From assembly GCA_938036875.1 (NCBI GenBank), contig CALHVX010000044.1, positions 124,001-188,000 on the forward strand: 64,000 bases of DNA. Direction: 5' to 3'. The notes under the pieces are model-generated. The model did not search any database. It was given only the letters and a program-made list of their open reading frames with translations, and was not told where the DNA came from. The DNA comes from an uncultured Pseudomonadales bacterium. GTDB lineage: Bacteria > Pseudomonadota > Gammaproteobacteria > Pseudomonadales > Azotimanducaceae. The position numbers and the translations under genes were made by a program. This document shows, piece after piece, positions 16,106 to 29,736 of this stretch; within the stretch, counting starts at the first letter, position 1; each line of letters opens with the position of its first letter.

Positions 16106-19100
16106 TTACTCTGCCCCTCGCTGCGAGGCACGAGAAAAAGTGCTGTACAGCACAGGCACAACAAACAGCGTCAGTAGCGTCGACGAAAACAAACCGCCAA
16201 CCACGACAGTGGCCAAGGGCCGCTGAACTTCAGAACCAACACCGCTTGCCAGCAACATCGGAATAAGCCCCAGGGCCGCAATCGACGCGGTCATTAACAC
16301 GGGCCGCAGTCGTGACAGCGCACCTTCGAACACCGCCACTTTGGTATCATTGCCATCCTCCATGCGTCGGTTGATCGCATTCACCATCACCACGCCGTTG
16401 AGCACCGCCACACCAAACAAGGCGATGAATCCGATTGAACCGGGTACCGATAGGTATTGGCCGGAGAAAAATAGCGCCGCGATTCCGCCAATCAACGCTA
16501 GCGGTACGTTGAGCATGATGAGCAACGCCTGTCCCACCGAGCTGAACGCAAAGTAGAGCAGCAGAAAAATCAGACCCAACGACAGCGGCACGACAACCAT
16601 AAGCCGCGCCTGTGCACGCTGCTGATTTTCGAACTGACCACCGAAAACGACCGTATAGCCTGTCGGCAGGTCGATCTCGTCGTTGATGCGCTGTCGGAGT
16701 TCGGCCACCAGGCCGCCCATGTCTCGTCCTTCGACATTGGACTGGATGACCACACGGCGCTGAACGTCGTCGCGTCGAATCTGCGGTGGACCTGATTCAA
16801 TACCCACTTTGGCGACATCACCCAGTCGCACCCAGGACCCGTTCGGTGCCTGCAAGATTAGCGCCCGAATCGCATCCACGCTGTCGCGGTGCTCTTTCGC
16901 CAATCGAACATAGATGTCGTAGCGTTCGTTGCCACGAATGACCTGGCCAGCGCTGACGCCGCCCACGGCATCCGAGACCAGCGCCATGACCTGGTCGACC
17001 GGAATGCCGTATCGGGCCAGCGCGTCGCGGTCCGGGCGGATGGCTAACTGCGCTTCACCGGCGATCTGCTCCATGGCGACGCCGCGCGTGCCTTCCACAC
17101 CTTTCACCAGGGTTTCGATCTCACGCCCTATATCAGCCAGTCCGTCGAGTTCCGGACCAAATAGCTTGATCGCTAACTGTGCTTTGACTCCGGAGAGTAG
17201 TTCGTCGACACGCGTTGCGATTGGCTGCGAAAAAGAGAACAGCAAACCGGGATGGATCGACATCTTCTCTTCGAGCAGAACTTGCAAGGCCTTACGATTC
17301 GACGCGCTGGTCCACTCCGAGACAGGCTTTAACCCAACGTAGAGTTCGACATTGGAGACAGGCTCCGGATCGCCCCCTAACTCAGGTCGGCCGACGCGGC
17401 TGGAGACATACAACGCTTCGGGGAATGTCATCACCTGCTGCTCGAGCTTCTGAGCGACAGTGAGGGCCGTATCTAAACTGGAAGAAGGGGCCAACGTGAC
17501 GCGGACGTTAATAGTCCCCTCCTCCAGCTCCGGTACGAATTCGGTGCCGAGAAATGGCACCAGAGCCAACGAGGCAGCGAATAGAGCGATTGCTGTACCC
17601 ACCACCAATCGGCGGCGCTCAAGCGCGCCGCCAAGCGAACGTCGGTAAATCGCCGCCAAGGGCCGCATGACCGGACTGACTTTCTCCTTTACGCCCGTTT
17701 TGAAAGCGTAAGTGGCCAGCGCTGGGACCACAACGAGGGCGACCAGCAGCGACGCCAACATGGCGAGCACGATGGAGATCGCCATGGGTTGAAACAGTTT
17801 CCCCTCGACGCCCTCGAGACTAAACAGCGGCGCAAAGACGATGATGATGATCAGCACCGCAAAGAACACCGGACGCCCCACTTCGCGAGCCGCTTCCTGA
17901 ATACGCAATGCCATACCACCACTGTCGTGTTCTGCATCATAAGGTGTCGCTGAACCGGACTCCTCTTTCGCCTGTTCTCTGTTGCGGGCATCGGGCGACG
18001 TGAGGTGACTGAAGATGTGCTCCATCATGACCACCGAACCATCCACCATCATCCCAATGGCGATGGCGAGACCACCTAACGACATTAGATTGGCGGACAC
18101 CCCCCAATACGCCATGGCCATCAACGCCAAACCGATGGAGACCGGTACTGAAATCAGCACCAATAAGGTGGCGCGGACATTCATCAGAAACAGCATCAGA
18201 ACAATCACGATCAGCACGAACGCTTCCAGAAGCGCCTTGCTCACGGTAGTGACCGCTTTATCAACGAGATCCGCCTGATCGTAGAACGGCTCAAGGGTTA
18301 CGCCTTTGGGCAACGCCGTCTGAATCGCCGGCAACCGGTCCTTAACACCGTCGATTGTCGCCTTGGTATTGGCCTGCATGCGCTTAAGCACAATACCCGC
18401 CACTACTTCACCGAGTGGTTCTGGCTTGCCGTTTGCGTCGCGGCGCGTAATGGTAACCGCCCCTTGGCGAATTTCTGGACCAAAGGTGACGTTGGCGGTG
18501 TCCTTGACACGCACCACCACGCCATCCGCATCTTTGATTGGAATGTTGCCAATGTCGCGCAAGCCATCTTCACCGCTGCGCACCCAGCCTACACCTCGGA
18601 TAACCAGTTGTTCGGCGCCGCGGTCGAGATACCAACCGCCCGCATTGCGATTGTTGGCCTCAATCGCCTCTGAAATTTCATCCACTCGCAGACCGTAGGC
18701 GAGCAAGCGCTCGGGATCGAGTTGCACCTGATACTGGCGCACTTCGCCGCCGTAGGAGAGCACGTCGGTGACACCATCGACCGGCATGAGCAGTAGCTTT
18801 ACTACCCAGTCATTGAGGCTCCGCAAGGTCAAGATGTCGTAGCGCTCTGGATCGTCGGTGCGCAGAATGTACTGATAGACTTGCCCCAGCCCCGACGTAT
18901 TCGGCCCCATTTCGGGCACACCCACACCTTCGGGAATCTGTTCACGCGCCGCCTGTAAACGCTCAAACACCAGCGCCCGGGCGAAATAGATATCGGTGCC
19001 TTCGTTGAACACCACCGTGATGACCGACAAGCCGGTTTTAGAAATGGAACGCACTTCTTGCACGTCAGGCAGCGCGTACATCACCGCCTCGATTGGGAAC

Positions 19101-19297
19101 GTGATGAGCTGCTCGACTTCTTCGGCAGCAAGCCCCCGCGCTTCAGTATTTACCTGCACCTGAACGTTAGTGACGTCAGGAAACGCATCTAAATTCAACC
19201 GCGGCAGAATCAACACCGCGCCGACGATGGTGGCCAATAGCGCCAGCACTACGAGCAAACGGTTTTCGACACCCAGGTCGATGAGTTTATTCAACAC
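16106..19297 (-). CDS. czcA: CzcA-type heavy-metal RND efflux permease (copy 1)
   Basis: Proton-driven inner-membrane pump, 1063 residues, full length. N-terminal helix MLNKLIDLGVENRLLVVLAL, periplasmic porter domains, and the helix-4 signature AIGMMVDGSVVMMEH (about residue 410), intermediate between CzcA (DFGxxVDG) and CusA (AIGAMVDA) types. A second half repeats the fold and ends with the conserved [20 protein letters not shown]. It differs from the other czcA in this window, which has [10 protein letters not shown]. It starts 12 bases after czcB and is the last pump gene of the first Czc module. Divalent metals (Zn/Cd/Co/Ni) are inferred; the atypical signature leaves the metal open. Confidence 0.92.
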   Translation of the reverse strand: MLNKLIDLGVENRLLVVLALLATIVGAVLILPRLNLDAFPDVTNVQVQVNTEARGLAAEEVEQLITFPIEAVMYALPDVQEVRSISKTGLSVITVVFNEGTDIYFARALVFERLQAAREQIPEGVGVPEMGPNTSGLGQVYQYILRTDDPERYDILTLRSLNDWVVKLLLMPVDGVTDVLSYGGEVRQYQVQLDPERLLAYGLRVDEISEAIEANNRNAGGWYLDRGAEQLVIRGVGWVRSGEDGLRDIGNIPIKDADGVVVRVKDTANVTFGPEIRQGAVTITRRDANGKPEPLGEVVAGIVLKRMQANTKATIDGVKDRLPAIQTALPKGVTLEPFYDQADLVDKAVTTVSKALLEAFVLIVIVLMLFLMNVRATLLVLISVPVSIGLALMAMAYWGVSANLMSLGGLAIAIGMMVDGSVVMMEHIFSHLTSPDARNREQAKEESGSATPYDAEHDSGGMALRIQEAAREVGRPVFFAVLIIIIVFAPLFSLEGVEGKLFQPMAISIVLAMLASLLVALVVVPALATYAFKTGVKEKVSPVMRPLAAIYRRSLGGALERRRLVVGTAIALFAASLALVPFLGTEFVPELEEGTINVRVTLAPSSSLDTALTVAQKLEQQVMTFPEALYVSSRVGRPELGGDPEPVSNVELYVGLKPVSEWTSASNRKALQVLLEEKMSIHPGLLFSFSQPIATRVDELLSGVKAQLAIKLFGPELDGLADIGREIETLVKGVEGTRGVAMEQIAGEAQLAIRPDRDALARYGIPVDQVMALVSDAVGGVSAGQVIRGNERYDIYVRLAKEHRDSVDAIRALILQAPNGSWVRLGDVAKVGIESGPPQIRRDDVQRRVVIQSNVEGRDMGGLVAELRQRINDEIDLPTGYTVVFGGQFENQQRAQARLMVVVPLSLGLIFLLLYFAFSSVGQALLIMLNVPLALIGGIAALFFSGQYLSVPGSIGFIALFGVAVLNGVVMVNAINRRMEDGNDTKVAVFEGALSRLRPVLMTASIAALGLIPMLLASGVGSEVQRPLATVVVGGLFSSTLLTLFVVPVLYSTFSRASQRGAE

Positions 19298-19309
19298 AAG
19301 TCATCTCCC

Positions 19310-20530
19310 TTAGTGGTTGTGGATTTCGAAACCGCTTTTGGCGATTTCCGACTGCACAAAAAAGGCGCCTTTGGTCACGACGCGTGCACCGGTTGGCACA
19401 CCTTCAATGACTGCGAGTCCGTTGATCGTGCGAATGACCTCGACTTCTAGTGATTCGAATTTTCCGGGCGCTTCTTCGATAAATACGGCCCAGTCACCAT
19501 CAGGACTGCGCAACACGGCATCCTCCGGCACCGCGATGACATTAGCCAATTCACTGACACCGATACGCGTGTCAACAAACAAGCCTGGATGCAGTTGTTC
19601 GTCCGGGTTGTCGACTTCGATCCGTACGGCCAACGTGCGGGTGATTTCATTGAGCACGTGGTGCGCTTGAATGACCCGTCCTTCGAACCAGGTATCGCCA
19701 ACCCGCACACGCGCGGGACTATCGGTCTTGACACCCCGGGCTTCGACCGGGGTCAGATTCGCTTCGACCCAGATTTTCGATTCGTCACTGATCTCAAATA
19801 ATTCACGGCCAGGCTCAACCAACTCACCTTCAACAAATTCATCCCGAATTACCGTACCGGCTTGTGGGGCCAATAATTGGAACGTGCCATCAGCACTGCC
19901 TTTGTTTCCCGCCAACAGTGCATCGATCTGACCGTCTGTCATCCCGTAGGCACGGACCCGCGAACGCGCTTGTTGTTGTGCCACTTGCGCTTCGGTATAG
20001 CGTCGTCCGGATACCGTGGATTTGCCCAATGATTCGACCCGTCGCCATTCGCGCTCAGCCACTTGCAGCGATCCTTGCGCTTCGGCCATTTCGACACTCG
20101 ATAAGGTGACCAGCAGCGCTCCGCTGGTGACGTGATCACCGAGCCGGACGTGGCGCTGCACAATTTGGGCCGTGATGCGTGGCGTAACCTTGCGGGTCAG
20201 GTAAGCGTTCAGTTTGACCTCTCCGGGAGCGCTAATCTCCGCAGCCAGACTGCGCACTTGCAGCAGTTCAACGACAATACCCGCGACTCGCTGCTGCTCT
20301 GTGCTGATCTCAACAGCGCCGCCTTCTTCCTCTTCTTCGTGATCATCGTGACCCGCTTCTTCGCCGTCATCATGGCCGTCTTCATCGCCGTCCTCGTGGC
20401 CTTCGGCTTCGTGTTTCTGTTCGGTGGTGTCGGCGTGATCATCATGGTCGTCATGATTATCTTGCTGTGCATAGATCGGGGTCGTGAGCATCAAACACAG
20501 ACACAGGGCCCAGAGTTTTAAGGTGTTCAT
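19310..20530 (-). CDS. czcB: CzcB-type periplasmic adaptor with acidic His-rich N-terminus (copy 1)
   Basis: Membrane fusion protein of the first Czc pump, about 406 residues. After a signal peptide (LKLWALCLCLMLTTPIYAQ) comes an extremely His/Asp/Glu-rich stretch of about 55 residues (NHDDHDDHADTTEQKHEAEG and more), a probable zinc/cobalt buffer. The core has the biotinyl-lipoyl hairpin (ISAPGEVKLNAYLTRKVTPR, RLGDHVTSGALLVTLSS) and beta-barrel. I chose ATG 20530, which opens into the signal peptide with GGAG 9 bases upstream; ATG 20581, overlapping the czcC stop as ATGA, is an alternative with an 18-residue longer N-terminus. Confidence 0.88.
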   Translation of the reverse strand: MNTLKLWALCLCLMLTTPIYAQQDNHDDHDDHADTTEQKHEAEGHEDGDEDGHDDGEEAGHDDHEEEEEGGAVEISTEQQRVAGIVVELLQVRSLAAEISAPGEVKLNAYLTRKVTPRITAQIVQRHVRLGDHVTSGALLVTLSSVEMAEAQGSLQVAEREWRRVESLGKSTVSGRRYTEAQVAQQQARSRVRAYGMTDGQIDALLAGNKGSADGTFQLLAPQAGTVIRDEFVEGELVEPGRELFEISDESKIWVEANLTPVEARGVKTDSPARVRVGDTWFEGRVIQAHHVLNEITRTLAVRIEVDNPDEQLHPGLFVDTRIGVSELANVIAVPEDAVLRSPDGDWAVFIEEAPGKFESLEVEVIRTINGLAVIEGVPTGARVVTKGAFFVQSEIAKSGFEIHNH

Positions 20531-20577
20531 CGAGGATTTCTCCGTAAGGTGGACGTGTCTGTTCGCGTTATGTGTGT

Positions 20578-21840
20578 TCATCGATAGGATCCTTTGCCGA
20601 GCCACGCATCCACCTGACCGGAAGCCCAGAGCCACTCAAACCACGCACGCCACAATGCTTTGCGTAGATCGAGCGCGCTTTCTTGTACGTCAATGGTTTG
20701 GCGCAGCTGCACCAGGTAATCGGTGGTACTGAATTCACCGGATTGCCAGAGTTTTTGCAGCTGTTCGGTTTGATTGGTCAGACTAGTCTGACCCGTGAGT
20801 TCCCAGTCGCCCCAGGCGCCGCGGGATAGCTCGTACCGTTCAGCGGCGCTGATGAGCCGTGCGTGGGCCCGTTGCATCACATCGTCGGCAACTTGCTGTG
20901 CTTGAGCGCTCTCTGCCAGTGCGGCGTTCACCTCATATTTGAACCGGTTGCGGATGAACAGCGGCACCGACACATTCAGTCCAACCAAATTTTCGCCATC
21001 CGCTCGACCTCCCGCTAGACTGATGGTCGGGTCAGGTCGGCGTTCGCGGCGGCGAAGCTCAACCAAGGCATCAGCCGATTCGACTTGACGCCGCACGGCC
21101 AATACTTCAGGTAGCGCGAGCACTAAGGCTTGAGGATCCGACGCCGTTTGCGGTAACACCGGCATGGTCGCCGGTAATGTCGGCCATTGAGTTACTGGTA
21201 AGCGGGGGGTGAGATTGCGAACGGCCTGCCGCGCCTCAGCTAGTCCGGCGCCGGCCGTTGCTTTTTTAATGCGCGCATCGGTGGACGCCAATTTGGCTAG
21301 CGCAAACTCCACCTGATTCAAATCACCCGCATCGAAGCGACGTTGGGCCAAGTCGGCAAAGTCTTGCATTAGTTTTCGGCGTGATTCGGCGAGTGCATCT
21401 CGCTCAGCGCCGGTTTGGTGTTGGGCCAAACCGTCTAAGAGTTCGACGATGACTGCCCAGCGGGCGGCCACGTACTCGGCCTCCACGACTAAGCGATCCG
21501 ATTCGGCCACCGCCGTACGGGCTTTGCGTTTACCACCCCAATCAAGCGTTTGGCTAATGCCGAGTGTGCGCGTATCGATATCCGCGTTCTCCGCATCGAG
21601 ACTGAGTTGGGGGTTGTACAAGGGGCGCGATGCGGCATCTCTAAAGGAGCCACTGGCATCCAGCGCAGCGCGCGCCGCTTGCACGCGAGGATTGGTTTCG
21701 ACCACGGTTTGAACGAAACGAATCAGTTCAGGATCGGCACGTGTCGCGACAATCGCGCTTGGGTCAGCGGCTTGCACCGCCCATGGAATAAGTATTAGGC
21801 CGCCTAAGAATAGGACGAACCCACAATGTGGTTTTTGCAT
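20578..21840 (-). CDS. czcC: CzcC-type outer membrane efflux channel (copy 1)
   Basis: TolC-family outer membrane factor of the first Czc pump, 420 residues. Signal peptide to about residue 24 (ending AVQAAD). Helical repeats with NPRVQAARAALDASGSFRDA in the first half. No lipobox Cys, unlike CusC here. The stop overlaps a possible czcB start in ATGA fashion, so translation is likely coupled. Shares fold but little close identity with the second czcC at 28381..29676. Confidence 0.88.
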   Translation of the reverse strand: MQKPHCGFVLFLGGLILIPWAVQAADPSAIVATRADPELIRFVQTVVETNPRVQAARAALDASGSFRDAASRPLYNPQLSLDAENADIDTRTLGISQTLDWGGKRKARTAVAESDRLVVEAEYVAARWAVIVELLDGLAQHQTGAERDALAESRRKLMQDFADLAQRRFDAGDLNQVEFALAKLASTDARIKKATAGAGLAEARQAVRNLTPRLPVTQWPTLPATMPVLPQTASDPQALVLALPEVLAVRRQVESADALVELRRRERRPDPTISLAGGRADGENLVGLNVSVPLFIRNRFKYEVNAALAESAQAQQVADDVMQRAHARLISAAERYELSRGAWGDWELTGQTSLTNQTEQLQKLWQSGEFSTTDYLVQLRQTIDVQESALDLRKALWRAWFEWLWASGQVDAWLGKGSYR

Positions 21841-21918
21841 AAATCATCTTCCGGATGCAGGACATCGGCGTGCGTACCAAACAACATTCGGCGCACGGTT
21901 TTAGGAAAGGAAAACGAT

Positions 21919-22242
21919 TTAGGCGGTAGGGGGAGGCGTTGGGGGTGCTTGTGCGAAATTGCGTACGTGCGGTGATCGCGCGATGCGACTATCGCTATTC
22001 ATTGGTGCCGTGTTCATCGATACGATCTGTGTCGTCATGCTGGCTGTGTGGCCATGGCAGCAACGCTCACAATGATCGCCTTCGGAATCCGCGGTCTGCG
22101 CTTTTTCCGTTGCATCGAGATTACTGACTTGATGCACAGCACTATCACCGTGCGGATGACCTTGATTAACAAGGTCAGCAGCGCCGTCCACACTCATGAA
22201 GAGCATGGAAATCATGATAGCTATGCACCAATAATTTTTCAT
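21919..22242 (-). CDS. Small periplasmic HCxxCCHG/PPTPPP protein (copy 1)
   Basis: 107 residues, secreted (signal peptide to about residue 21, SMLFMSVDGA). The middle has a dense metal-type cluster HCERCCHGH; the end is proline-rich (APPTPPPTA). The same plan (HCNHCCHG, then TPPTPPP) is in the 29737..30084 gene, at the same place between CDF and czcC in the second module. This conserved position and motif argue that both are real and part of the Czc systems, perhaps as periplasmic metal carriers. I know no name for the family. Confidence 0.75.
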   Translation of the reverse strand: MKNYWCIAIMISMLFMSVDGAADLVNQGHPHGDSAVHQVSNLDATEKAQTADSEGDHCERCCHGHTASMTTQIVSMNTAPMNSDSRIARSPHVRNFAQAPPTPPPTA

Positions 22243-22249
22243 CGTGCGA

Positions 22250-22921
22250 CTATCCTACCTCGGTTGTCGCGTTGAGGGGTGGATTTAGTTCACATTCATC
22301 GTCTGTTGCGCGCAGCTCCGCTCTAGCTAGACGCACGACGCGCAGTGCGGCGTCGATGTTCAGTGCTGCGATAATCGCGGCTACCGCGAGATCGGGCCAA
22401 CGCGATCCGCTGGCGAAGACACCCGCTGCGGCGAACATGACAGCCACATTGCCAATCGCATCGTTGCGACTGCACAACCAGATGGATTGGCGATTGCTGT
22501 CACCGTCCCGAAAGCGATACAAGATTCCAGCAACGGCAACGTTCACGAGTAGTGCCAATAATGCGATGACACTCATAGTCGCCGGGTCGGGCGCGCTGTC
22601 GGTAAACACCCGATGCACAGCGCTGCCAACTACCCACACGCCGAACAATGCCATGCTGGCCCCTTTGAACAGCGAAGCCTTCGCACGAACACTCAGCGCC
22701 ATGCCGACGACAAACAAACTGATGGCGTAGTTTGCCGAGTCGCCGAAAAAGTCGAGCGCATCGGCCTGCAACGAAAGGGAATCCCCCAATTGGCTGGCCA
22801 CGATTTCGACAAGAAACATCGTAAAATTTGCGATCAACGCAATCCACAGTACGCGCCGGAACACTGGATCCGACCCTCTTACACCGACGTTCTCGACAGA
22901 GCAATCACTGCATCCTGGCAT
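22250..22921 (-). CDS. Short CDF-type cation transporter (copy 1)
   Basis: 223 residues with six membrane helices and no C-terminal cytoplasmic domain. It starts MPGCSDCS, adding a CxxC to the cytoplasmic tail. The helix 2 site is DALDFFGDSANY (DxxxD) and helix 5 has SRNDAIGNVAVM (NDxxxN), so the first His of CzcD is replaced. Short CDF proteins of this kind accompany czc operons and probably export Zn/Cd/Co. The start overlaps the arsR stop. A close paralogue of identical length lies at 30090..30761. Confidence 0.85.
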   Translation of the reverse strand: MPGCSDCSVENVGVRGSDPVFRRVLWIALIANFTMFLVEIVASQLGDSLSLQADALDFFGDSANYAISLFVVGMALSVRAKASLFKGASMALFGVWVVGSAVHRVFTDSAPDPATMSVIALLALLVNVAVAGILYRFRDGDSNRQSIWLCSRNDAIGNVAVMFAAAGVFASGSRWPDLAVAAIIAALNIDAALRVVRLARAELRATDDECELNPPLNATTEVG

Positions 22922-23259
22922 CAGTCGCCCTCCTCAATGTCGAGCGGCTCACCGATGTGAACTACCATGTCATCAATCACACAGCGAATATGGTCATCCA
23001 ACGCTGAATAGAAAATCTGTTTGCCACGTCGCTCACTGCGCAATACTCGCGCCGCTTTTAACAAGCGTAGATGGTGGCTTACTAAAGACGAGGATAGGCC
23101 CAGGTGTTCGGCGATGTCCCCAACCTTAATAGGGTTTCCCAGGCAAGTAAGAATAATACGCAATCGAGTGGGATCACCCATGAGTCGGAAGAGGTCGGCT
23201 AACTGAACAATGGTGTCTTCAGATCCGATGCTGACCACACTGCTTGGTTTGGCTTTCAT
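22921..23259 (-). CDS. ArsR/SmtB-family metal-sensing repressor (copy 1)
   Basis: 112-residue winged-helix repressor. The recognition helix is SLVSHHLRLLKAARVLRSER. The zinc-type alpha-5 site is complete: D-x-H in DDHIRC, then 11 residues on His, then GE (VHIGE), the D-x-H-x10-H-x2-E pattern of SmtB. No alpha-3 CxC site. So it probably senses Zn/Co/Cd and leaves DNA on binding. AGGAGG stands 7 bases before the ATG, and the start overlaps the stop of the methyltransferase gene (ATGA). Confidence 0.9.
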   Translation of the reverse strand: MKAKPSSVVSIGSEDTIVQLADLFRLMGDPTRLRIILTCLGNPIKVGDIAEHLGLSSSLVSHHLRLLKAARVLRSERRGKQIFYSALDDHIRCVIDDMVVHIGEPLDIEEGD

Positions 23260-23891
23260 TCAACCCTCCTACAATTTGGTGTTTGATTCCGGCTTCTACC
23301 CAGGGCAGGCAAAAATCGACCTACGCTAGCAGTGTAGCGTTCGTATTGCTCACCATGCATCGCCAATAGATAGGGCTCCTCCACAAAGCGAACCTGCAGT
23401 TGTACTCCTATCAACACCAGCACCATAGCCAACACCGTCCAAACGTTTGGAATGACTAGCAAATAACCGAATGTAGACATGCCCATGAAGCTAAAGATCG
23501 GGTTGCGTACCCACTGATAGATTCCCTGGGTAACTAACGAGGTACGCTCATTTTTATCGACGCCAATGCGCCAAGAATCGCCCATGGCCATTTGTGCGGC
23601 GAGCGAGCCAACAATACCAACAACGACAAACAGTGCGCCAACTTGATGGATCGGCGCTTTATCAAAGAGCAGTTCTCCAGAACGCCACTGCAGTATTGAG
23701 ATCATTGGTGCTATGAGGATGAGACCCAGCCCGCTGCCTACGCTGACACCTGCAAACCATTCGAGGGAGCCGACGCGACCCCGTATTCCGTTGAACCCTG
23801 TCGAACCTGTTCGTTTCCACTGCACGATGGAGCGAGCAACGAAAAGTAGCAGCGCCCATAGAGCAATAAGTAATAGTGCCAGTTCAGGCAT
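23256..23891 (-). CDS. ICMT-family membrane methyltransferase, first gene of Czc module 1
   Basis: 211 residues with five to six membrane helices. Motifs of the isoprenylcysteine carboxyl methyltransferase/PEMT superfamily: GIYQWVRNPIFSFM and VRFVEEPYL, then EQYERYTASVGRFLP, which bind S-adenosylmethionine. Bacterial members are often found in metal-resistance loci, substrate unknown. It leads the operon methyltransferase-arsR-CDF-small protein-czcC-czcB-czcA, with an ArsR operator about 80 bases upstream. A two-domain relative is at 31259..32338. Confidence 0.83.
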   Translation of the reverse strand: MPELALLLIALWALLLFVARSIVQWKRTGSTGFNGIRGRVGSLEWFAGVSVGSGLGLILIAPMISILQWRSGELLFDKAPIHQVGALFVVVGIVGSLAAQMAMGDSWRIGVDKNERTSLVTQGIYQWVRNPIFSFMGMSTFGYLLVIPNVWTVLAMVLVLIGVQLQVRFVEEPYLLAMHGEQYERYTASVGRFLPALGRSRNQTPNCRRVE

Positions 23892-23970
23892 GGACTAGCT
23901 CGCTGGGTTGCATGTTCTGCCCTTCCTCTACTGACACAGGTTTTTGGATAGACGTGTTATTCATGATTCT

Positions 23971-23994
23971 ACATTTGAACAGGTATTCATATGT
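23971..23994. promoter_or_regulatory. ArsR/SmtB-type operator upstream of Czc module 1
   Basis: Left arm ACATTTGAACA, 2-base centre, right arm TATTCATATGT: an 11-2-11 imperfect repeat (9 of 11 positions pair) with the TGAAnnnnnnTTCA core of SmtB-type operators. It matches the perfect copy at 31207-31230. Confidence 0.65.
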
Positions 23995-24060
23995 TGGTAG
24001 ATTGCAGCACTTAAGTCAAGCGGAGGTTGTAAGTGATGAGTACATTAAGTTTCGCTGCTT

Positions 24061-24345
24061 TTGACGTTAAGCAAGGAAGGAGAGCCGTCTGACGAGCTAA
24101 AGAACATATTGAGAGTGAATCGAGAAAGAGAACTCTCGGAACAGGCTGCAAAGCTCACGGAGCTCCTAGGCATTGAGACCAAGGATGCGACAATGCTCGC
24201 ATTGCGTATCAACTCTACCGCCGACTATGCCGCGTTGATCTTCTCAATGGGCGCAGACAAAAAGAAAATTGATCAACTGTCTTCTAACCAGATTCGATTT
24301 CGCATTGCGCAAGGACTAAGTGACGGCTCGACCGCTTTCTCGACA
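24061..24345 (+). other. Possible truncated gene converging on czcA
   Basis: A plus-strand frame of about 95 codons reads like a real helical protein (LKNILRVNRERELSEQAAKL, TKDATMLALRINSTADYAAL) before running into sequence antisense to the czcA 3' end. It lacks a good start (TTG only; an ATG frame at 24036 ends early). It may be the remnant of a gene cut when the Czc module inserted. No family recognised. Confidence 0.3.
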
Positions 24346-24351
24346 AAACTC

Positions 24352-28380
<4,029 letters not shown>

Positions 28381-28384
<4 letters not shown>

Positions 28385-29676
28385 TTGAGAGTTTCCTGCA
28401 ATACTTGACGAACATCGCTACCAGGTTGCAGCGATATACCAGTCAGTTGTTCGATGATCACCGCAGCCTGCAAAGCGTTGGTCGCAGTGGCGATGTGTGT
28501 TTGTTTCGCGTCAATTAGTGCGCGTTGCGCAGCGATCAGCTCGAGATAGCTGTAACGACCAGCCTCGAAGGCTAATTGCGTCTCTCCCAATGCCTTGTTT
28601 AAGTCTGGGATGGCATCGTTAGCCAGTGCGTTCACCGCTCGGATACTCTGGGCACGCGTTGCATAGGCGTCGTAAAGCTGAGCGTAGAGCTGGTTTAATG
28701 CTTGCTCGCGCCGAACCCCAACCACTGCTCGTTCCGCGTGAACGGCCGCTATCTCGCCACGGTTCCTGCGCGCTGCATTCAGGGGAAATTCAAGAGATCC
28801 GACCAAGGCATTGTCGTTCAGGCCTTCCAAGCGCCGGAAACCTAAGGACCATCTGATGTCCAGTTGATTCTTACTCTCAGCGAGGTGAATTTGGGCATCT
28901 CTGAGACGCTCTTGGCTTGCAAAGGTTCGAACGACGGGACTTGCCGCGACGAGTTCCCAGAGCGATTTAAACTTTCTTTCTTCGCCAAAATTGAACAGAT
29001 CGCCCTGTACGTCGTACACCGTTTGTTCTCGGCTACCCCAATACGTACTGAGTCCAACGATCGCAATATCAAGCTGGGCCGCAATCTTCTCGGCAGATAT
29101 CTTAGTTTGGGATTCGAGCGCTTTTGCACGGAGTAGCTCAGCGTCTGGCGCTACACCAGCATCGACGCGTTCTTGAACCGTAGCGGTCGTACGATTCGCC
29201 AGCACCAAGGCTTGTTGCGCCAGTGAGAGTTGCGCCTTTAATGCCAGTGCACTTATATACTGCGACGTCATTGCACCGAGGACATCCAGTGCCTTTGCTT
29301 GTAGCTCTATCCTCAACATCCCAGATCTGGAGTCCATCACTGCAGTACGCGCGGAGCGCTTTGAACCCAGTTCTATGACGGATGAGAGCGACACGGTAAT
29401 TTCGGCCTCGTCAATCCCCTGTGCTTCGTCAGCACCGGCGAAATTTTCGACCTCAATGCCAAGGGCGAGCGCGGGCCGTAAAGCCGCTGTCTTGCGACGT
29501 GCCTGAATCGCATCATCTTGTAACTTGTAGACGTTAAGGAACGGATTCTGAGCCAACGTCCTTTTAGTCGCGTCTGCGAGTGTTAGTTCCTGCGCTGCGG
29601 CTACATTGCCACTCAACAGCGACGCACATAAGCACACGCTTAGCCAAAGCGTGGCCAACTTTCTATTGGATCGCAC
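28381..29676 (-). CDS. czcC: CzcC-type outer membrane efflux channel (copy 2)
   Basis: 431 residues, signal peptide ending AAAQE at about residue 29. TolC-type helical repeats: ADATKRTLAQNPFLNVYKLQ in the first half, SPVVRTFASQERLRDAQIHL in the second. Outer membrane duct of the second Czc pump. ATGA overlap with czcB downstream. A gap of 60 bases separates it from the small HCNHCCHG gene upstream. Confidence 0.88.
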
Positions 29677-29736
29677 AACCTTTCTCCATTTGCTGGGAGC
29701 AAATTACGCACGAGGGTTACTCGCGCAATATCGGTC

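Noticed and set aside
15892-16164. Open frame between the PII-like gene and czcA
   Set aside because: Overlaps the end of czcA and shows no conserved features.
20132-20521. Hydrophobic plus-strand frame in czcB
   Set aside because: It is antisense to the His/Asp-rich region, whose codons read as Val/Ile/Phe on the other strand; an artefact.
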